A stretch of DNA of 64,000 nucleotides from Flavobacterium magnum. GTDB lineage: Bacteria; Bacteroidota; Bacteroidia; Flavobacteriales; Flavobacteriaceae. The DNA lies in the NCBI RefSeq assembly GCF_003055625.1, contig NZ_CP028811.1:1116001-1180000 (forward strand), given 5' to 3'. Both the position numbers and the translations under genes were made by a program. Of the stretch, positions 62,836-64,000 are shown in pieces (positions within the stretch are counted from its first letter, which is position 1; each line of letters begins with the position of its first letter). A model generated the notes under the pieces. That model worked only from the letters and a program-made list of their open reading frames with translations. It made no database searches and was not told where the DNA came from.

Positions 62836-64000
62836 ATGAATTACAACACATTGAGACCACTCGTCCTGTTGACGATTATGACCGCCTTTTTTGCATCTTG
62901 CGATAAGGATTATAACGACATAGGGACTGATGTGATCGGTGAGGACCATTTCCTCGTTGACAAATATACCGGCGCGACGGTGGTTGCAGTTGACAAATCC
63001 ACCGGCGTGGTACAGTCGAACAACCTTCCGGTGAATCCGCTGGGCATTTATGATAACCCCACGTTTGGCGTAACCAAGGCGGCATTCGTAACGCAGCTTG
63101 AAATCGATATCACCAACCTGAATACAAAAATCGGGAACAACGCCGTCGTAGACAGCGTGTACATGTCAATCCCTTATTTCAGCACCCGGACCGGCACTGC
63201 CGACGGGGCAAGCACGTACGAGCTGGATTCGATTTACGGCGGAGGGAAAATGAAGCTTAAAATTTTCGAAAATGGTTATTTCCTGAATGATCTGGATCCT
63301 TCCACGGGATTTGAGGACACACAGGCGTTTTACAACGATGATCCGAATATCGAAAGCTACAAAAGGGGAGCCGCATCCCATACTGATGGCACATCGATTG
63401 CAAACGGGATGCAGTTAAACGATGCGATGGCCAATGCAACAGATTTCACGGATGACCATTTTTCATTCAGCAACAAAGAGGTAATTTCCACTACGACAAA
63501 CGACGATGGCGAGCAGGTCATCTCAAGATCAGTGCCTGCCATGCGGATGAGGCTAAACAAGGATTTCTTCCAGAAGAAGATACTTAACGCGCCTGCGGCA
63601 ATGATTGCGACCAATGCGTCGTTCAGGGACTATTTCCGCGGACTTTATTTTAAGATGGAAGATGACGACACAAGCGACGGCACAAGCATGGCAATGATGG
63701 ATTTCTCGAAAGGAACCGTAAATATTGCCTACACCGAGGACAAGATTATCCGGAACAAGGCCAATACGGCGGACAGCCTCACGCGGGTGCCGAAAAAGTA
63801 TGTACTGAATCTCAGGGGAAATACCATCAGCCTGCAGCAGCATAGCGGCACGGCCGATTACAACGCAGCGTTGGCATCAACCAATACCACGGTAGGCGAT
63901 GAAAAACTTTATCTTAAAGGCGGGCAGGGTTCTATCGCAGTGATCGATTTGTTCGGTCCGGGCGAACTTGAAGCGATACGCAGCAAAAAATGGCTGATCA
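62836..64000 (+). CDS. DUF4270 lipoprotein (runs off right edge)
   Basis: 388 codons visible without a stop. N-terminal lipoprotein signal (RPLVLLTIMTAFFASC, lipobox FASC), followed by DKDYNDIGTDVIGEDHF, the DUF4270 opening, and repeated beta-rich segments (VVDSVYMSIPYFSTR; FRDYFRGLYFKMED). Envelope-anchored protein of unknown function. It lies 18 bp after the GT5-like gene, an order I believe is conserved in Flavobacteriaceae. The 3' end is outside the window. Confidence 0.88.
   Translation, partial: MNYNTLRPLVLLTIMTAFFASCDKDYNDIGTDVIGEDHFLVDKYTGATVVAVDKSTGVVQSNNLPVNPLGIYDNPTFGVTKAAFVTQLEIDITNLNTKIGNNAVVDSVYMSIPYFSTRTGTADGASTYELDSIYGGGKMKLKIFENGYFLNDLDPSTGFEDTQAFYNDDPNIESYKRGAASHTDGTSIANGMQLNDAMANATDFTDDHFSFSNKEVISTTTNDDGEQVISRSVPAMRMRLNKDFFQKKILNAPAAMIATNASFRDYFRGLYFKMEDDDTSDGTSMAMMDFSKGTVNIAYTEDKIIRNKANTADSLTRVPKKYVLNLRGNTISLQQHSGTADYNAALASTNTTVGDEKLYLKGGQGSIAVIDLFGPGELEAIRSKKWLI

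Overview
The window comes from a Bacteroidota genome, most likely the family Flavobacteriaceae (Flavobacterium or a close relative). The evidence is four secreted proteins with type IX secretion (T9SS) C-terminal sorting domains, SprB-type repeats, TPR-fused two-component kinases, DUF4270 and DUF4286 proteins, and repeated upstream matches to the Bacteroidota -7 promoter box TAnnTTTG. Most of the window is moderately GC-balanced housekeeping and envelope chromosome. The stretch from about 24.2 to 29.4 kb is AT-rich, repeat-laden and decayed.

Layout. 1-10 kb: the start of a PAP2-like phosphatase gene and a 3142-residue T9SS adhesin whose gene carries 20 copies of a 198-bp repeat and 8 copies of a ~210-bp repeat. 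10-15 kb: a membrane-tethered TPR/AraC regulator and a photolyase-like/SDR/DUF2867 operon. 15-18.2 kb: an EamA exporter and APC permease operon, preceded by two tandem Cys/Met-rich leader peptides, each followed by an intrinsic terminator. 18.4-24.2 kb: a NarL-type two-component pair and a 1030-residue T9SS protein. 24.2-29.4 kb: an island of transposase debris, three copies of a repeat whose end matches the 3' end of the neighbouring tRNA-Asn, a truncated TPR gene, and small AT-rich immunity-like or membrane genes with a duplicated 3' end. 29.3-39.9 kb: tRNA-Asn, rseP, a Gfo/Idh/MocA oxidoreductase, an M1 peptidase, serS, a TPR protein, a DUF4286 protein, rsmA and a frameshifted mgtE. 39.9-49.5 kb: DUF1772, cytochrome c, an AraC regulator, lepA, an esterase, a CDGSH protein, a CYTH protein, dinB, a PAS protein, an aldo/keto reductase and a T9SS sugar dehydrogenase. 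49.6-64 kb: DUF4139 and vWA proteins, a LytS/LytR pair, an AsmA-like/GT51 fusion, radA, an esterase-like/TPR protein, a flippase-like protein, panD, panC, a short GT5-like protein and a DUF4270 lipoprotein that runs off the right edge.

The most notable signal is the tandem attenuator at 17.85-18.19 kb. The distal part of leader peptide 1 can pair with the 5' arm of its terminator through 10 base pairs and one bulge, which is the layout of ribosome-stalling attenuation, and the likely sensed codons are Cys (or Met). The second region of interest is the tRNA-Asn-linked island. No CRISPR array, rRNA or intact insertion sequence was found.
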